Notes: generated by a model from the sequence alone, not told the origin. DNA of 64,000 nt from Natrinema ejinorense (GCF_002494345.1 NZ_NXNI01000001.1:1364001-1428000), one strand, 5' to 3'. Shown: positions 35,696 through 44,569, numbered from the stretch's first letter. A program made the numbers and translations.

Positions 35696-36124
35696 CAGGT
35701 TATACTCTTTGAGTGAAGGTGCTACTTGGTGACTCTTCTCGAGTAGTTATCGTCAATTCTGGTTCGCATGCTCGTACACACGAGTATTGGTATACCCGTG
35801 TGCATATTTGGGAATCGCATTCTAGCGACGTACAACTAAAGGGAGTCGTATCGAACCTGGGTTTCTCGGAGTTTTGTTCAAGCATAGATAGAACGGAACT
35901 CGCGGTCAGTACAGAGGATAAATCTCGCACAAGAGACTGGTTTGGTTGATGCTTGGAGGGCCGTCTCAGGAGGGGCTTGACGCCTGGGAAACGGGGTGGA
36001 GTCGAATGAGCCAGCGTGGCGAAGGAATCGGCGAAGAAGCTCAGGTAGACAGGTCGACAGAGCGCCCGCGAACTCGATGGAAGCCAGAAACGAGAACAAG
36101 AACGGGGACCTCGGCGGGTGATCG
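35696..36124. other. intergenic stretch without recognised gene
   Basis: The only structure seen is a short hairpin near 35,779-35,804 (CACACG ... CGTGTG). AT-content is higher at the left than at the right. No frame has protein-like composition. Confidence 0.4.
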
Positions 36125-37579
36125 CTAGATCTCCGTGAGCGTCAACTCGACCTCGAACGGGTAGATGCCGTCTGTGCGGTTGTGGTCGTCGGCGTCTTCG
36201 TGCCAGAGTGCTGCGAACGTACCAGCCAGCGTGTACGACCCTTCCGGAGCGGTCGCTGGGACGACGTACGTCGTCCTGAGTGTCTCTTCGACCGATATCT
36301 CCTGGCTAACTGCCGTCTCTTGTCGGTTCAGATCGTCGTCAGCCAGCGACCACGAAATGTCGTCGTCATCGCTCGCAACGGGCACCTCGTAGCGGTCACT
36401 GTAGAGGAGGTGGTACTCGCCGTCGGCCGCGATCCAGAGCGGAGTCGGCAGGCCGATCTGACTGTGCAGTTCCACAGGTTCACTCGGCGCAACCGTCGCA
36501 CCCGCCTTCTCCTCGGTCACCTCGACCGTCAGAGTAAACCGTGCCAGGCCGTCCTCGGTGGGTTCGGCTGTCTCCGCAGTTACGGTGACCGGCATGGTTT
36601 CGTGATCCCCCTCCGATACGTTTACGTAGTAGACTGTACCATTGCTCCGGACCAGCGGCGGTTCCCGGACGTCACTCTCGACCGCCACAGTCTCGAAATA
36701 CGACTCGGGGACATTGTCGGTCACGAACGACGGAGAATCGGCACCCGTTCCCGACTCGATCACGGCCTCGAGGAACTCCCGCAGGTCATCCTCGAGCGCC
36801 TCCGCGTCGAGGACCTCCTGCCCCCAGCGGTCCTCGTCGGTGAACGGCCGGAGTTCGATAGTAAAGGGTGGCTCCCAGTTGTGCCGCTCGACGATGATCG
36901 GTGAGACCCCGTTCTCGTCTTCGACGTAGTCGTAGCTGTCCAGGAACGCCTCTACTTCTTCCGGAACCAGTGTTCGGACATACGACGAGCGGGCCCGTTG
37001 CGGTGATCCGTCCCATCCGATCAAACCGACGAGTCGGTTGACCTCCTCGTCCTCGAACTCGTCGTCGTAGGCGACAACCCGACCGTCGTTGTACTCCTCG
37101 AGTTCCTCGTCGCCGAGTCGCACTTCGAGCTCCGGGAGCTGCAGGTCCGCGACGTACGCGGTCCCATCGATCTGAACGTCCAGCTCCGACACGCGACGGT
37201 AGGGACGCGACCGGAGCTCGTCGATCGCGGCCAGCAGTGCTTCGTCGGGCTCCTCGGTCTCGAATCCGTCCTCGTGTGCCTCCTGGATTGCGTTGGTGAC
37301 CGGCTCCGGCAGCGTTCCGAGCGGTTCGGGCTCGCGTTGACGGCGCGACAGGCCCGGATGCGTCTCCGCCGGAGCCGCGCCCGCGAGATACGACGCCCCC
37401 GAGATATTTACCGCGGCGGTCAACCCGTTCGCCGTCCCCTCGGACGCTTCACCGGATGACCCGTCAGGAGTTGCAGTTGGTGTTTCGTCGGACACGGAGT
37501 CGGAGCCACCGGAACAGCCCGCAAGGCCGGCAAACGCCGAGCCAGCCAGAGCGAGTAGCGTCCGTCTTCGTACTGTCAT
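36125..37579 (-). CDS. Tat-exported lipoprotein of unknown function
   Basis: The 484-residue protein begins MTVRRRTLLALAGSAFAGLA followed by the lipobox cysteine (LAGC, residue 22), a Tat lipoprotein signal. A Ser/Thr/Asp-rich spacer to about residue 50 is the usual haloarchaeal linker to the membrane lipid. The mature part is acidic and strand-rich, ending in a region like an immunoglobulin-type sandwich (TYVVPATAPEGSYTLAGTFA). No enzyme motif is seen. Confidence 0.75.
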   Translation of the reverse strand: MTVRRRTLLALAGSAFAGLAGCSGGSDSVSDETPTATPDGSSGEASEGTANGLTAAVNISGASYLAGAAPAETHPGLSRRQREPEPLGTLPEPVTNAIQEAHEDGFETEEPDEALLAAIDELRSRPYRRVSELDVQIDGTAYVADLQLPELEVRLGDEELEEYNDGRVVAYDDEFEDEEVNRLVGLIGWDGSPQRARSSYVRTLVPEEVEAFLDSYDYVEDENGVSPIIVERHNWEPPFTIELRPFTDEDRWGQEVLDAEALEDDLREFLEAVIESGTGADSPSFVTDNVPESYFETVAVESDVREPPLVRSNGTVYYVNVSEGDHETMPVTVTAETAEPTEDGLARFTLTVEVTEEKAGATVAPSEPVELHSQIGLPTPLWIAADGEYHLLYSDRYEVPVASDDDDISWSLADDDLNRQETAVSQEISVEETLRTTYVVPATAPEGSYTLAGTFAALWHEDADDHNRTDGIYPFEVELTLTEI

Positions 37580-38510
37580 TACACGCTGCTATGGACCTAC
37601 GAGATATAAAACGGACGTAAGTTATTATGTTAATTTTAGCACCGATATTTAACCGAATAACTACACGAGAAACTCGAACAGCGACGCGACCCACTCGAAC
37701 GGGTTACTGCCGCCCATGCCGCGAGGGATACCTCACGATCAGCGAAGTTAGACCAACTCCCTGTGCAAGATTCGCATCTGTACTTATCGCTTAGGATTAT
37801 CTCAATCTCTCCCTCCGAAGCGGATTCAACAAGGTGGGTTATCGAGGTCTCGCCCCGTCCTACTAGTGGGGAAGGGGCGCTCTACCGTCTCTAATCGGCC
37901 AACCCGTCTTTGCGCTAGCGCGGCACGCGCTCTGCGCGCCGCGCAATTGCCCTACCCCCTTAGGGGCATGGTCTAAGTCAAATCGAAACGACCCGCAAGC
38001 ATCGCGGTGGGATCACGGTGCCAAGCCCACCTCGAGCCACTGGCTACAACCAGCATCGCCTCAGCAGCGATGGTATTCGACCGAGCGTGTAGCACACGGC
38101 GAAAACGAGAGTGGTGCCACCACGTGGGGCCGGTTCCACGAGCTGCGACTGCGCCGACGAATCCGATTTCAGTCCCGCCACCGAGAGCCACGTCCGCTCG
38201 AGGCCACGGCGTTCGGTCGAATCGCTCCCCGACTTCGCCTACTTCTCGAGGCCTCACTCGCGATCATCCCGACGTTCTCGAAGCTATCCGCGTTCGGTCG
38301 ACAGCAAATCCGATCCTCGTTCCTCGAGACTCGCTGTCGCCGTCGAGCGTCGCAACAACGCCGAATCGTCTCCGGCGACGCAGCGGGCGACCGTCACGTA
38401 ACTCAGTCCCTGGTTCAGTTGCCACGTGATCGACTCGAGCGCGGTGCCGTCGCCCCTCGCGGTCGAGTGCTGCCAGAGAGCTATTTTATAGTTCCCTCGA
38501 ATGGACCGGT
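37580..38510. other. 930-base stretch without convincing gene
   Basis: Just upstream of the lipoprotein gene, 37,620-37,665 is AT-rich and probably holds its promoter. GC-rich short inverted repeats occur at about 37,910-37,945 (GCGCTAGCGC, GCGCGCCGCGC). Open frames between 37,973 and 38,429 are arginine-rich on one strand and irregular on the other; none looks like a real protein. Confidence 0.4.
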
Positions 38511-38909
38511 ATGCATCGCCGTGGCTTCATTTCGGCCACAGCCGCCGGCCTGGTGTCCAGTGCGGGCTGCGTCAGTTCCGACGAGCAGTCGGCGAGGCTG
38601 GCGTGGATCACCCTCCGAAACCACCGGGACGAGGAGTACGACGTCACGGTCGCCGTCGAAGACGATGGTGACACGGTTTTCTCCCGGACGTTTTATCTCG
38701 GCACCACCGCCGAAACGGCGACCGTCCTCGAAGAAACCCCCGTCGAGGGCGAGGGGGAATACGTCGTTCACGCCACGATGGACGGCGAAAACCGCGCAGT
38801 CGATACGACGGACTTCATCGAGGAGGACGAGCGGTGTCTCGGCGTCCGTTTCGAACTGCTGAATAACGGCAGCGTCGACTATCGGACGAAATCCATGCAG
38901 CAGTGTTGA
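38511..38909 (+). CDS. small Tat lipoprotein
   Basis: The 132-residue protein begins MHRRGFISATAAGLVSSAGC; the RR pair and lipobox SAGC (cysteine at residue 20) mark Tat export with lipid attachment. The mature part (ARLAWITLRNHRDEEYDVTV, then EGEGEYVVHATMDGENRAVD) resembles short haloarchaeal beta-sandwich lipoproteins. No function is known. Confidence 0.7.
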   Translation: MHRRGFISATAAGLVSSAGCVSSDEQSARLAWITLRNHRDEEYDVTVAVEDDGDTVFSRTFYLGTTAETATVLEETPVEGEGEYVVHATMDGENRAVDTTDFIEEDERCLGVRFELLNNGSVDYRTKSMQQC

Positions 38910-38940
38910 CCGCTCGGTATCGCTCGGTGGCCCGCGCTCG

Positions 38941-39103
38941 TCAGTCCTCGACTTCAATCGCGGCTGGCTCCCACGCTGCCGTCACGGGGCACTCCTCGAA
39001 AGCAGGCTGAAACCGAGTCGGCTCCTCGAGAGGCGCCTGTGTCCCAAGTGAAATAGCGGTAGTTGCTCGTCTGAAACTGCCGGTCGGCCTCTGTCTCAGT
39101 CAT
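38941..39103 (-). pseudogene. frameshifted 53-residue protein gene
   Basis: From the ATG at 39103 the frame reads MTETEADRQFQTSNYRYFTW. After one extra base in the CCC run at 39044-39046 the next frame continues TQAPLEEPTRFQPAFEECPV and stops at 38941. The length is 163 bases, one more than a whole number of codons, so a single-base insertion explains it. The protein family is unknown to me but both halves have good composition. Confidence 0.5.
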
Positions 39104-39323
39104 ACCCAGTTCACCGTTCCACGGTCTCGCTGCTGAGCTTCCGGGCTGAACGTTCCTCGATAGTGCTCGAGGAACTAATCGACCTCGGTCCGACTGAACC
39201 AGGCCAGCATATCGTCTCGCTTCTCGTGTTGTAGATTCATGTTCGGGGTGCGCGCTAACCGGCTAGGTTCGAGGGCGATGGTCGTTGTTTCGGTGGTTCA
39301 AAAGGGAGAGCGACGTCGATTTC

Positions 39324-39371
39324 GTCCGACTTTGTGGAGTTTCTCGGACACGATCCAAGCGATAAGTACAG
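39324..39371 (+). repeat. cassette-site repeat A
   Basis: Core 39324-39351: left arm GTCCGACTTTG, six variable bases, right arm TTCTCGGACAC. The outer right box AGCGATAAGTACAG follows, ending at 39371. It is the exact complement of the outer left box CTGTACTTATCGCT in copy I. No left outer box is visible. First copy of the array. Confidence 0.8.
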
Positions 39372-39425
39372 ACGCGAGTGTATCGGAGAACAAAGACTTA
39401 TCTCCGAGACGCCTGCAGTGACGGT

Positions 39426-39626
39426 ATGTCGGGAACGCTTACAGCCCTCTACCAGCGCAACGAAGTGTTCTGGATGGGACTGACCGCAGTCGTTCTTGGG
39501 GTATTGATTCCCGGTACCCTCGCATTCGGGGGACTCAACCTCTCACGCCTGTTTGGCGTTACTGGAGGGGGCCTCCTGATTACGAGCGTTTTCGTCGGCA
39601 TCTACAGATTCTTCACTCCGACGTAA
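39426..39626 (+). CDS. small two-helix membrane protein (cassette gene)
   Basis: The 66-residue protein MSGTLTALYQRNEVFWMGLT has two hydrophobic segments (FWMGLTAVVLGVLIPGTLAF and VTGGGLLITSVFVGIYRFF). It lies between repeat copies A and B, 63 bases ahead of B, the usual position of a cassette gene. Function unknown. Confidence 0.6.
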   Translation: MSGTLTALYQRNEVFWMGLTAVVLGVLIPGTLAFGGLNLSRLFGVTGGGLLITSVFVGIYRFFTPT

Positions 39627-39688
39627 CTGCCGGAGCAGTCGGCAACAGTGAAGGCGATACATAGATACGTCGTCTTGAATGAAGCGCC

Positions 39689-39738
39689 GTCCGATTTGTG
39701 GAGGAGATTTCGGACACGACCCACGCGCCAAGTACACA
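39689..39738 (+). repeat. cassette-site repeat B
   Basis: Core 39689-39717: GTCCGATTTGT, then a slightly longer centre, then TTTCGGACAC. It is one base longer than the others and the most diverged. The outer right box GCGCCAAGTACACACG follows. Confidence 0.65.
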
Positions 39739-39873
39739 CGCGAATCTAACGCTGGCACTTCTCTCAGCTATCGGCGATGGTGGCAGAGCCGTGCTGAATG
39801 TAGAACGCGTATCAGTCACAGGACTCCCTCAATGTCGCGTCGGAGAGAAAGCGTGTCTTCACCGGGGGACGAC

Positions 39874-40707
39874 TTACGTCGTCGGTAACGCCTCCGGGTC
39901 GAGCAATTCAGCCTCGTCTCGATAGTCTTCGTACAGCTCCTCGGCCCACGACATAATGGCAGGTGTCTCAGCGACTAACAATCCCCGAACGACGCGTTCT
40001 TCGTCTCGTTGTTCACCCAACCAAATCGTCACGGACTCATCAAAGATATGCATGTTAAGTGGGATCTCCCCATCGTAGGTCCAAATGCTCTCCCGCTCCG
40101 CTCGAAACCGCAGTAGCGGCAACTGCTCTGACTCCGCAGGGAGGGTCGCGATCCAGTCCGATTCGATTACGAGTTCGGCAGTCAACTGTCGCTCGTTGAC
40201 CTGTTCGTGAATGAGCGTCACGTATCGAGGCAGCGTAACCTCGACAAGTGAGCGGACCTCGTCCGTAGTGCGAATCTTCTCCGCCACGTGATCGTATGGC
40301 CTGGATGGTGCCGGCGTCTTCGGCGTTATGATCTCGACGGTGCGGAAGTGGCGGAAATCGAGCGATCGAACGGGTGACGGGAGCCACTCGATAGCGTTAC
40401 CGAGATGCTGGATTCCCTCGACAGTCTGCAGATAGGCGCGGAACTCGGCGATCATAATCCCGCCTTCCTCCGTTAGCTCGTACTGACTCCCCTCGGAGGA
40501 GATCCACCCGCGTGATTCGCCGGTATCGAGGATCCGTGCGACGGTAGACCGTGATGCGCCGGTTTGTTCTGCGAGTTCGCGGCTTGTCGTCGGCCCGGCG
40601 GTGAGTGCCTCGAACACGCGCACGCTGTTCGCTGAATCTGCGAAGAACTGGATCGTGTCCAGTGCCGAGTCCATGTTTGTTGGGGGCGCGTGACGATGAT
40701 TGGCCAT
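39874..40707 (-). CDS. winged-helix regulator, FilR1/HVO_A0261-like
   Basis: Starting at MANHRHAPPTNMDSALDTIQ (an inner start MDSALD at 40674 is also possible) the protein has about 277 residues. The N-terminal winged helix is clear: VRVFEALTAGPTTSRELAEQ, TGASRSTVARILDTGESRGW and YELTEEGGIM. The C-terminal 180 residues resemble the ligand-binding region of haloarchaeal FilR1-type regulators. It is divergent from the DUF1330 gene at 40996 and probably controls it; both share one cassette unit between sites B and C. Confidence 0.75.
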   Translation of the reverse strand: MANHRHAPPTNMDSALDTIQFFADSANSVRVFEALTAGPTTSRELAEQTGASRSTVARILDTGESRGWISSEGSQYELTEEGGIMIAEFRAYLQTVEGIQHLGNAIEWLPSPVRSLDFRHFRTVEIITPKTPAPSRPYDHVAEKIRTTDEVRSLVEVTLPRYVTLIHEQVNERQLTAELVIESDWIATLPAESEQLPLLRFRAERESIWTYDGEIPLNMHIFDESVTIWLGEQRDEERVVRGLLVAETPAIMSWAEELYEDYRDEAELLDPEALPTT

Positions 40708-40995
40708 GTCGTACGCTACGTCCGAGTAGTCGCAAATACCTTTGCGGGGGGTGGGAAGATTGGCAGGGTCTCGGAAACTTCCCATCGAGTAGGGCTATGA
40801 CTCACGCACTGGTATGTGTCATCAAGACACAGGAGGTGAGAACGAAGTCGAAGAGGGGAATACCGAACCGGCGGACGGTTGAGGGACAATCAACCGGGAA
40901 TACGCCACCGAAATCAGTGGATCGGTTGGAAGAATGAATCACATGAACCGACGGACGGTGTTAAGAAATATCGACGCGCGTGTGAACACGTGACA

Positions 40996-41469
40996 ATGGT
41001 CAACGAACCCAATTCAGACGGCGTCTTCCGACGAACGCTGTTGAAAGCGGGAGCGGTCATAGCGGGTGCACTCGGGATGCTCCCGTCTGCAACAGCTAGT
41101 GGTCGTGAGAGCGAGACGCAGACTGCCGAATCGACTCAAAGCGAACCTACCCAATCCCAGAACGGATACGTGATTGCTGTCGATGGGATAACCGACAGGG
41201 ACCGGTATATGAACGAATACTTCTCTGTCGCTGCAGAGACAACTGCCGCGCATGACGGAGAGGCGCTCGTTATCTCGTTCGATCCAACCGTGCTGGACGG
41301 CGAATGGGATCATGAACTGACGATCGTCCTGGAATTCCCATCCGTTCAAGCAGCGAGGGAGTGGTATGCTGATGACGCCTTGCAAAACGTCCGGCAGATT
41401 CGCCACGAGACCACCGCCTACTCCAATAAGATCGTCACCTCTCAATACTCTCCTGAAGGTCGGGCGTAA
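40996..41469 (+). CDS. Tat-exported DUF1330 protein (cassette gene)
   Basis: The 157-residue protein has a Tat signal (RRTLLKAGAVIAGALGMLPS, residues 12-31) and a Ser/Thr/Glu-rich linker. The DUF1330 domain follows from about residue 55: NGYVIAVDGITDRDRYMNEY, then VLEFPSVQAAREWYADDALQ. DUF1330 is a ferredoxin-like antibiotic-monooxygenase-type fold; cytoplasmic forms are usual, so export is notable. It is divergent from a regulator gene. Confidence 0.75.
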   Translation: MVNEPNSDGVFRRTLLKAGAVIAGALGMLPSATASGRESETQTAESTQSEPTQSQNGYVIAVDGITDRDRYMNEYFSVAAETTAAHDGEALVISFDPTVLDGEWDHELTIVLEFPSVQAAREWYADDALQNVRQIRHETTAYSNKIVTSQYSPEGRA

Positions 41470-41575
41470 GGAATGCCATCATCTTCTTTCTTCCCGGCAA
41501 ATTGGAAGTATCCTCTCGACTCGAAGCGGTAGATACATTCCCGGAGGGGCGTGAAAGTCCATCCGATACTTTCAT
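41442..41575 (-). pseudogene. frameshifted 44-residue protein gene
   Basis: An ATG at 41575 is preceded by a strong ribosome site (GGAGGAG). After MKVSD the reading must lose step by one base, then continues WTFTPLRECIYRFESRGYFQ and FAGKKEDDGIPYARPSGEY to a stop at 41442. The 134-base length is one short of whole codons. The 3' end overlaps the convergent DUF1330 gene by 28 bases. Confidence 0.4.
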
Positions 41576-41600
41576 CTCTCCTCCGGGATACCGATCTTCC

Positions 41601-41653
41601 ATCCGACTCTGGAGAGATTCTCGGACACAATACTTCTGGTAGCTACGTCTGCA
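41601..41653 (+). repeat. cassette-site repeat C
   Basis: Core 41601-41628: ATCCGACTCTG, six variable bases, TTCTCGGACAC. The outer right part (GGTAGCTACGTCTGCAC) is a weak match to AGCGATAAGTACAG. No left box is visible. Confidence 0.7.
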
Positions 41654-41726
41654 CATCAAGCAGATCGGCTCCTATGTCATGTCTAATGAATAGCATTACG
41701 TGTCTGGGTTTTGAGATTCGTGTTGC

Positions 41727-41999
41727 ATGCCCTCTAAAAAGACAGTTGGCGCTGCGCCATTGATCACGGGAATTTTGCTCGCATTCCAATCAGCCGGCAC
41801 GATAGTTCAAAGCGGACTTTCGCCGTGGTCGGTCCCCGGTCTCATTGGCGGTTGTGCTGCCATCGTTATCGGTCTCGGAATTCTGCTTGAAGGGGACACG
41901 TTCAAACGGGACGCAGTGGAGAGCAACCGGCCTTCTGTGGCTGTTCTCGGATTCGCTGCCGCCGCATTTTTGGCCGGCGCAGCAATCGCCATCGCATAG
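41727..41999 (+). CDS. small membrane protein (cassette gene)
   Basis: The 90-residue protein MPSKKTVGAAPLITGILLAF has three hydrophobic segments and a short charged loop (EGDTFKRDAVESNRPS). It lies between sites C and D, 96 bases before D. No family is recognised. Confidence 0.6.
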   Translation: MPSKKTVGAAPLITGILLAFQSAGTIVQSGLSPWSVPGLIGGCAAIVIGLGILLEGDTFKRDAVESNRPSVAVLGFAAAAFLAGAAIAIA

Positions 42000-42094
42000 A
42001 ACGACCGAGACCAACATTCGTTCCCATATTTTCGGCCCCAATGCCATGTCTCGTAGAAATCCGCGCTAAGTAGTGCAGAGAGTTACAGCGATCC

Positions 42095-42171
42095 GCTGTG
42101 CTTACCGCTGGTTCACGACCTCCTGTCCGACTCTGTGGGAGTTCTCGGACACAGTACCCACAGTAAGTACA
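42095..42171 (+). repeat. cassette-site repeat D
   Basis: Full copy. Outer left box CTGTGCTTACCGCTGG at 42095, core 42124-42151 (GTCCGACTCTG, six bases, TTCTCGGACAC), outer right box CAGTAAGTACAG ending at 42171. The outer boxes are inverted repeats of each other with a few mismatches. Confidence 0.85.
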
Positions 42172-42250
42172 GTCTGCATATTCAGTCGATAACGTGTCAA
42201 AGGTTGTGTTCTCGAACAAGACTATTTATTCGTCAGACGAACCGTGAAGT

Positions 42251-42694
42251 ATGGTCGGCGGTATAATTGAGCAATGCGAAGAACGGTTCTGGAGGCGTCA
42301 CTCGAATCCAAAGAGCGGTTGGACGCGCGTCCCGTTGGGTGCTGTCATCGTCTACGCTATCTATCGGCGCAACTGGCGGATGGTCGGTGCCGCGCTCGCG
42401 TGGACCGCGATCAATCCGTTCCTGTTCTCGCCACCCGATACCGAGGACGCGTGGATGACTCGCGCCGTGCTTGCCGAGCGGTGGTGGATCAGGGAGGAGT
42501 CAAACCGGACGGTCGGGCTCGACTACCCGAACGTCTGTAACACCGTCGGTGCGCTCGGATTCGTCTACGCGCTGTACGCCGCGTGGCGACGGTCGCCGAC
42601 GGGAGTAACGCTCGGTGTCGTGGCCAGCGTCGGTCTGAAACTTTGGTGGCTTCGGGTGTTGGTCAAACACTATGACGAACGACCGGACCGATAG
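42251..42694 (+). CDS. DUF6653 protein (cassette gene)
   Basis: The 147-residue protein has ERFWRRHSNPKSGWTRVPLG, NPFLFSPPDTEDAWMTRAVL, AERWWIREES and LDYPNVCNTVGALGFVYALY. These are the marks of the haloarchaeal DUF6653 family, small proteins with three or four membrane segments. Function unknown. It stands between sites D and E, 53 bases before E. Confidence 0.75.
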   Translation: MVGGIIEQCEERFWRRHSNPKSGWTRVPLGAVIVYAIYRRNWRMVGAALAWTAINPFLFSPPDTEDAWMTRAVLAERWWIREESNRTVGLDYPNVCNTVGALGFVYALYAAWRRSPTGVTLGVVASVGLKLWWLRVLVKHYDERPDR

Positions 42695-42746
42695 GACTCT
42701 CGTCGATTCGATGGTGAATCCACCGACTCGACGACTCACTACGCAT

Positions 42747-42822
42747 CTGTACTTACTGCTACTCGAGTTCGTCCGTCCGACTCTGGGACAATTCTCGGGC
42801 ACAGCGCTCGCCATAACTACAG
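42747..42822 (+). repeat. cassette-site repeat E
   Basis: Full copy. Outer left CTGTACTTACTGCT from 42747, core 42775-42802 (GTCCGACTCTG, six bases, TTCTCGGGCAC), outer right CATAACTACAG to 42822. The palindrome extends outward by GCAT/ATGC. Confidence 0.85.
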
Positions 42823-42826
42823 ATGC

Positions 42827-42976
42827 TTACCGAACAAACAGTCCAATAATAGTGATTGCCCCTCCCAGAACGATTATTAGGCCATCCCGGAAAATGTATC
42901 GACCAAAAATAGCTATCTGGATGCCTAATGCCATTATTTTCAGACCAGTAATCGATTTCTGAGTGGGTTTAGACAT
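42827..42976 (-). CDS. 49-residue membrane micro-protein (cassette gene)
   Basis: The minus-strand frame from ATG 42976 encodes MSKPTQKSITGLKIMALGIQ followed by IAIFGRYIFRDG and LIIVLGGAITIIGLFVR. It has two hydrophobic segments split by a charged turn. It is AT-richer than neighbours. It is the only gene between sites E and F and runs against the array direction. Confidence 0.5.
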   Translation of the reverse strand: MSKPTQKSITGLKIMALGIQIAIFGRYIFRDGLIIVLGGAITIIGLFVR

Positions 42977-43036
42977 ATACCATCCTCCTTATTGATCAGC
43001 TTAAAATAGTTCTGAATTGATCGATAGACTGCTCGT

Positions 43037-43120
43037 CTGTACTTCCGGTTGACTTGGGATCGTTTCCGACTCTACTGTAGTTCTCGGATGACGATTTCAC
43101 CAAGCCTGGTTTCGAAAGTG
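43037..43120 (+). repeat. cassette-site repeat F (variant right end)
   Basis: Outer left CTGTACTTCCGGTT at 43037, core 43064-43091 (TTCCGACTCTA, six bases, TTCTCGGATGA). The right flank is not the usual box but TTTCACCAAGCCTGGTTTCG, which is shared with copy G. Confidence 0.75.
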
Positions 43121-43196
43121 GCGTTACGTGTGCGAACTGAACGATACGAGATGTCATCGGAAACACCTATTTGGATGGAGATACCCGGTGGCAGCC

Positions 43197-43760
43197 ATGA
43201 GCGAGGAAAAAGAAAAGATGCTGAACGGGGAACTGTACGACCCGACCGACCCCGAGCTTGTGGCCGACCGGAACCGTGTGAGCGAACTGACAAGTAAATA
43301 CAATAACACTGCACCTGACGACCAGACCGAACGGCGAGACCTGATAGAAGACCTCTTTGGGTCGGTGGGCGAGGAATGTCAGATTGAGCCTCCATTTCGC
43401 TGTGACTACGGATACAATATCCACGTCGGGGAGAACTTCTACGCGAACTTCGACTGCGTCATTTTGGACGCGGGCCGAGTAGAGATCGGTCGGAATTGCA
43501 TGATCGCACCTGGCGTCCATATTTATACGGCGACCCATCCGCTCGACGCCACCGAGCGAATCAAAGGACCAGAGTACGCTGAACCGGTTACAATCGGCGA
43601 CAACGTCTGGATCGGTGGGCAAGCCGTTATCAATCCAGGTGTGACTATCGGAGACGACAGCGTCATCGCCTCCGGAGCAGTCGTGACCGAAGATGTTTCT
43701 GACGAGGTCGTCGTACAAGGAAATCCCGCGACCGTAGTAAAAGATCTGAGCAATAATTGA
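43197..43760 (+). CDS. sugar O-acetyltransferase, LacA/Maa type (cassette gene)
   Basis: The 187-residue protein starts at [20 protein letters not shown]. An N-terminal Mac-type helix region is followed by a left-handed beta helix of hexapeptide repeats: [51 protein letters not shown]. The catalytic histidine is in YTATHPLD. It would acetylate a sugar with acetyl-CoA. It lies between sites F and G, 38 bases before G, and both flanking sites share the same unusual right end. Confidence 0.9.
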   Translation: MSEEKEKMLNGELYDPTDPELVADRNRVSELTSKYNNTAPDDQTERRDLIEDLFGSVGEECQIEPPFRCDYGYNIHVGENFYANFDCVILDAGRVEIGRNCMIAPGVHIYTATHPLDATERIKGPEYAEPVTIGDNVWIGGQAVINPGVTIGDDSVIASGAVVTEDVSDEVVVQGNPATVVKDLSNN

Positions 43761-43797
43761 CGCTACGAAACTTCGAACTCGGTAATAGATCTACGTT

Positions 43798-43880
43798 CTG
43801 TATTGAACGAAGTTACTGTCCGACTTTGGACGAATTCTCGGACGATGATTTCACCAAGTCTGGTTTCGAAAGTCCCGTTG
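43798..43880 (+). repeat. cassette-site repeat G (variant right end)
   Basis: Outer left CTGTATTGAACG at 43798, shortened spacer, core 43818-43845 (GTCCGACTTTG, six bases, TTCTCGGACGA). The right flank TTTCACCAAGTCTGGTTTCG matches copy F with one change. Confidence 0.8.
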
Positions 43881-44079
43881 AGTATGTATGCGTACTGAAC
43901 AGCCAATTTACTCTACGACGAGGCGAAAACATCCGCATGCCGATCAGCCTCAGCAGAGGCACTATTTCTCCATAGAAGCTATCAGGAACCTCAGACGATC
44001 TCGTTACCTCCGATGGCTTCCCTTTGATTAGGCAACTACGGAAGCCAGCCGTAGGAGTAACAGCTGACCTTCCACCTGG

Positions 44080-44190
44080 TCACCTGTCTGATCGCCATTC
44101 GGTCCCTATCATCCAGATTACGCCGACTAGTGCTATAGCGTTCAGCCCCAAGATGATCACCGCGATGATGCCTCCTGTGCTCATGGTCAT
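44080..44190 (-). CDS. 36-residue membrane micro-protein (cassette gene)
   Basis: From ATG 44190 (or the next ATG at 44184) the frame reads MTMSTGGIIAVIILGLNAIA and LVGVIWMIGTEWRSDR. One membrane helix has a charged C-terminal tail. A purine-rich ribosome site (GAAGGAAC) precedes it. It lies between sites G and H in reverse orientation, the only candidate gene there. Confidence 0.45.
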   Translation of the reverse strand: MTMSTGGIIAVIILGLNAIALVGVIWMIGTEWRSDR

Positions 44191-44316
44191 GGTTCTGTTC
44201 CTTCTGCAACTGGATAAAACGACTACTCGCTCATGCACGCCCACTACCCGTACGAAACATGGAATTCCGTCGAGTCTGAGGCGAATGAAAGGTATCCGTC
44301 ACGATACTGCCAACAC

Positions 44317-44390
44317 CTGTATCGAACGCTACTCACGATCGCCTGTCCGACTCTGGGGCAATTCTCAGACACAACACTCGCGAGAAGTGC
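44317..44390 (+). repeat. cassette-site repeat H
   Basis: Outer left CTGTATCGAACGCT at 44317, core 44345-44372 (GTCCGACTCTG, six bases, TTCTCAGACAC), outer right CGCGAGAAGTGCATG. The left box resembles those of G and J. Confidence 0.8.
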
Positions 44391-44569
44391 ATGAAAACTG
44401 CCCGCTGAGATTTCTACCCGTTTCAGATAATGTCCTACGAGTCGTGCTGGATACAGGACGCGTCTCGGTCAGCGTCATCAGCACCGTTTCACGATCAAAC
44501 CATACTCGTCTCAGCGGCGGGGACGTGAACCCCCGCAACATTTGAACGTCGCGGGAGACGACACGCTCG

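Noticed and set aside
37861-37960. tRNA-like sequence (GGTAGAGCG on the minus strand)
   Set aside because: Only a D-arm-like string is present; no anticodon arm or T-arm GTTCRA loop can be fitted.
41902-42219. Minus-strand frame across repeat D
   Set aside because: It is produced by reading through the repeat; the same artificial peptide appears at copy I.
44024-44545. 173-residue plus-strand frame between sites G and H
   Set aside because: Composition is irregular, it crosses repeat copy H, and a better small membrane gene lies on the other strand.
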